Assembly: GCA_963725645.1 (NCBI GenBank)
Contig: CAVRZD010000006.1
Location: 806,001 to 870,000, forward strand
Reading direction: 5' to 3'
DNA length: 64,000 bases
Source: JALYZC01 sp963725645
GTDB taxonomy: Bacteria; Actinomycetota; Thermoleophilia; Solirubrobacterales; Solirubrobacteraceae
In this document: positions 63,119 through 64,000 of the stretch, in pieces
Position numbering within the stretch: the stretch's first letter is position 1
Layout: each line of letters opens with the position of its first letter
The notes under the pieces: generated by a model
Told to the model about the DNA's origin: nothing
Seen by the model: only the letters and a program-made list of their open reading frames with translations
The model's database searches: none
Translations under genes and position numbers: made by a program

Positions 63119-64000
63119 TCAGCCGTCCAGGAAGCGCTGCACCTCGGCGCGCTTCTGCTCCTCGGACACCGTCAGGCCCACGCCCCCGTCGGGCAGTGTC
63201 TCGGCGCCGGAGGGCTTGAGCACCCGCGGCGTGGGCGAGCCGGTGGTGGCGATCGCGCCGAACAGCCCGAGCAGGTTGAAGCCGTTCATGTCGGTGCGGA
63301 TCGCCTTCGGCGCCTGCCACGACACCAACGGGAGGCGGAAGAAGGTGCCCGGCGAGACGAGCTTGCCCTTGATCGCGCTGAGGATCTGCTGCTGGCGCTT
63401 GGCGCGGTCGAGGTCGTCCTCGCCGGGGCGGCAGGAGTTCTTGCGCGTGCGCGCGAGCGTCAGCGCCTGCTCGCCGTCGAGGTGGTGCGTGCCCGCCGGC
63501 AGGCGCAGCGTCGAGCCGCCGTTGGCCTTGCCGCCGCTGATGTTGGAGATCACGCACCCGCCGGTGAAGTCGATGCCGCCGAGCGAGTCGACGAAGTCCG
63601 GGAAGTTCTGGAAGTTGACCTCGACGAGGTGGTTGATCTTGATGCCCAGGAACTGCTTGACGGTGGTGATCGTCAGCGCCGGCCCGCCGATCGCGTAGGC
63701 GGCGTTGATCTTGTCGCGGCCGTGGCCGGGGATGTCGACGATCGTGTCGCGCGGGATCGACAGCCGCGCGCTGTGCCCGGCGCCGGTGCGCATCAGCAGG
63801 ATGGTGTCCGAGCGCGGCGGCCCGCACCCGCCGGCCGGGCAGTCGCGGGCGTTGCGGGGGCGCGCGTCGGACCCCAGCACGAGGATGTTGCTGGCTGAGG
63901 TCAGAGGGAAGCCGCCGTCGAGTGCCTTCTTGGCCTCGTCGGAGACCTTGGACTGCTCGATCTGGGCGCTGATCAGGAACAGCACCAGCGACAGCCCGAT
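63119..64000 (-). CDS. LytR-CpsA-Psr (LCP) family protein, 5' end outside the window
   Basis: The frame is open from the stop at 63119 to the window edge. A hydrophobic N-terminal anchor continues past the edge. The LCP domain is clear: NILVLGSDARPRNARDC, RSDTILLMRTGAG, RLSIPRDTIVDIPGHGRDKINAAYAIGG and TLARTRKNSCRPGEDDLDRAKRQQQIL. LCP proteins ligate glycopolymers to peptidoglycan. The arginines of SIPRDT and RTRK that bind the polyprenyl pyrophosphate are present. Confidence 0.92.
   Translation of the reverse strand: MGLSLVLFLISAQIEQSKVSDEAKKALDGGFPLTSASNILVLGSDARPRNARDCPAGGCGPPRSDTILLMRTGAGHSARLSIPRDTIVDIPGHGRDKINAAYAIGGPALTITTVKQFLGIKINHLVEVNFQNFPDFVDSLGGIDFTGGCVISNISGGKANGGSTLRLPAGTHHLDGEQALTLARTRKNSCRPGEDDLDRAKRQQQILSAIKGKLVSPGTFFRLPLVSWQAPKAIRTDMNGFNLLGLFGAIATTGSPTPRVLKPSGAETLPDGGVGLTVSEEQKRAEVQRFLDG

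Overview
The window is high-GC, gene-dense DNA with very short intergenic gaps, many GTG/TTG starts and ATGA/GTGA/TGATG stop-start overlaps. Gene content and style point to an actinobacterium, most likely the Thermoleophilia/Solirubrobacterales lineage. The supporting features are a large-type SRP RNA near dnaX-ybaB-recR, a lysC with an internal beta-subunit start followed by asd, a DUF6777-type lipoprotein, secreted NHL proteins, and an SdhA-SdhB-SdhE set without an SdhC/D anchor. The taxonomic placement is inference from gene content only.

Layout. 0-9 kb: a partial acyl-CoA dehydrogenase-fold protein, a DoxX-like membrane protein, SRP RNA, an NmrA-type reductase, a GT39-like membrane glycosyltransferase, then dnaX-ybaB-recR, a BCP peroxiredoxin, a GH3-type hydrolase (frameshifted) and a CpsB/YwqE-type phosphatase. 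9-14.9 kb: lysC-asd, a LuxR-type regulator with a degenerate receiver, a candidate structured RNA with terminator, a GNAT acetyltransferase, a cupin, a CarS-like protein and a K+ channel. 15-24.5 kb: sdhE-sdhB-sdhA (minus strand; sdhA carries an in-frame TAG), an M50 protease with CBS domains, an aidB-like acyl-CoA dehydrogenase, icd and mdh (all three frame-disrupted), and a small AT-hook/winged-helix protein. 24.6-33 kb: a minus-strand lutABC operon continuing into an NAD(P)-binding protein and an SRPBCC protein, a cyclase-family hydrolase, azlCD, the lipoprotein and a CPA1 antiporter. 33-41 kb: an MBL hydrolase, Hsp20 and Lon (all frame-disrupted), a SnoaL-like protein, then a hybrid histidine kinase, HD-GYP and single-receiver module. 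41-50 kb: a TetR repressor and MMPL transporter sharing a palindromic operator, an alpha/beta hydrolase, a DUF2993 protein, a secreted NHL protein, an aldo/keto reductase and an R2lox-SCP2 fusion. 51-58 kb: two secreted proteins with a common C-terminal module, then an overlapping redox operon (ApbE, ferric-reductase-like membrane cytochrome, NuoF-like protein, 3Fe-4S ferredoxin). 58-64 kb: GlyRS, FmdB-like zinc ribbon, EamA transporter, small proteins, RidA, a hydrolase-cyclase fusion and a partial LCP protein.

How genes work together. TCA-cycle genes sit close together (sdhABE, icd, mdh), as do lactate oxidation (lutABC) and the aspartate pathway (lysC-asd). The kinase/HD-GYP/receiver genes form a signalling unit. 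The ApbE/FRD/NuoF/ferredoxin operon looks like a complete membrane electron-transfer chain.

Sequence quality. I count 15 single-base frame disruptions, 12 apparent insertions and 3 deletions, plus one in-frame stop. Most fall in conserved housekeeping genes, and each interrupted protein resumes cleanly in another frame. I read these mainly as consensus errors rather than gene decay; coordinates for those genes span the whole interrupted locus. I saw no tRNA, 5S/16S/23S rRNA, CRISPR array, insertion sequence or integrase.
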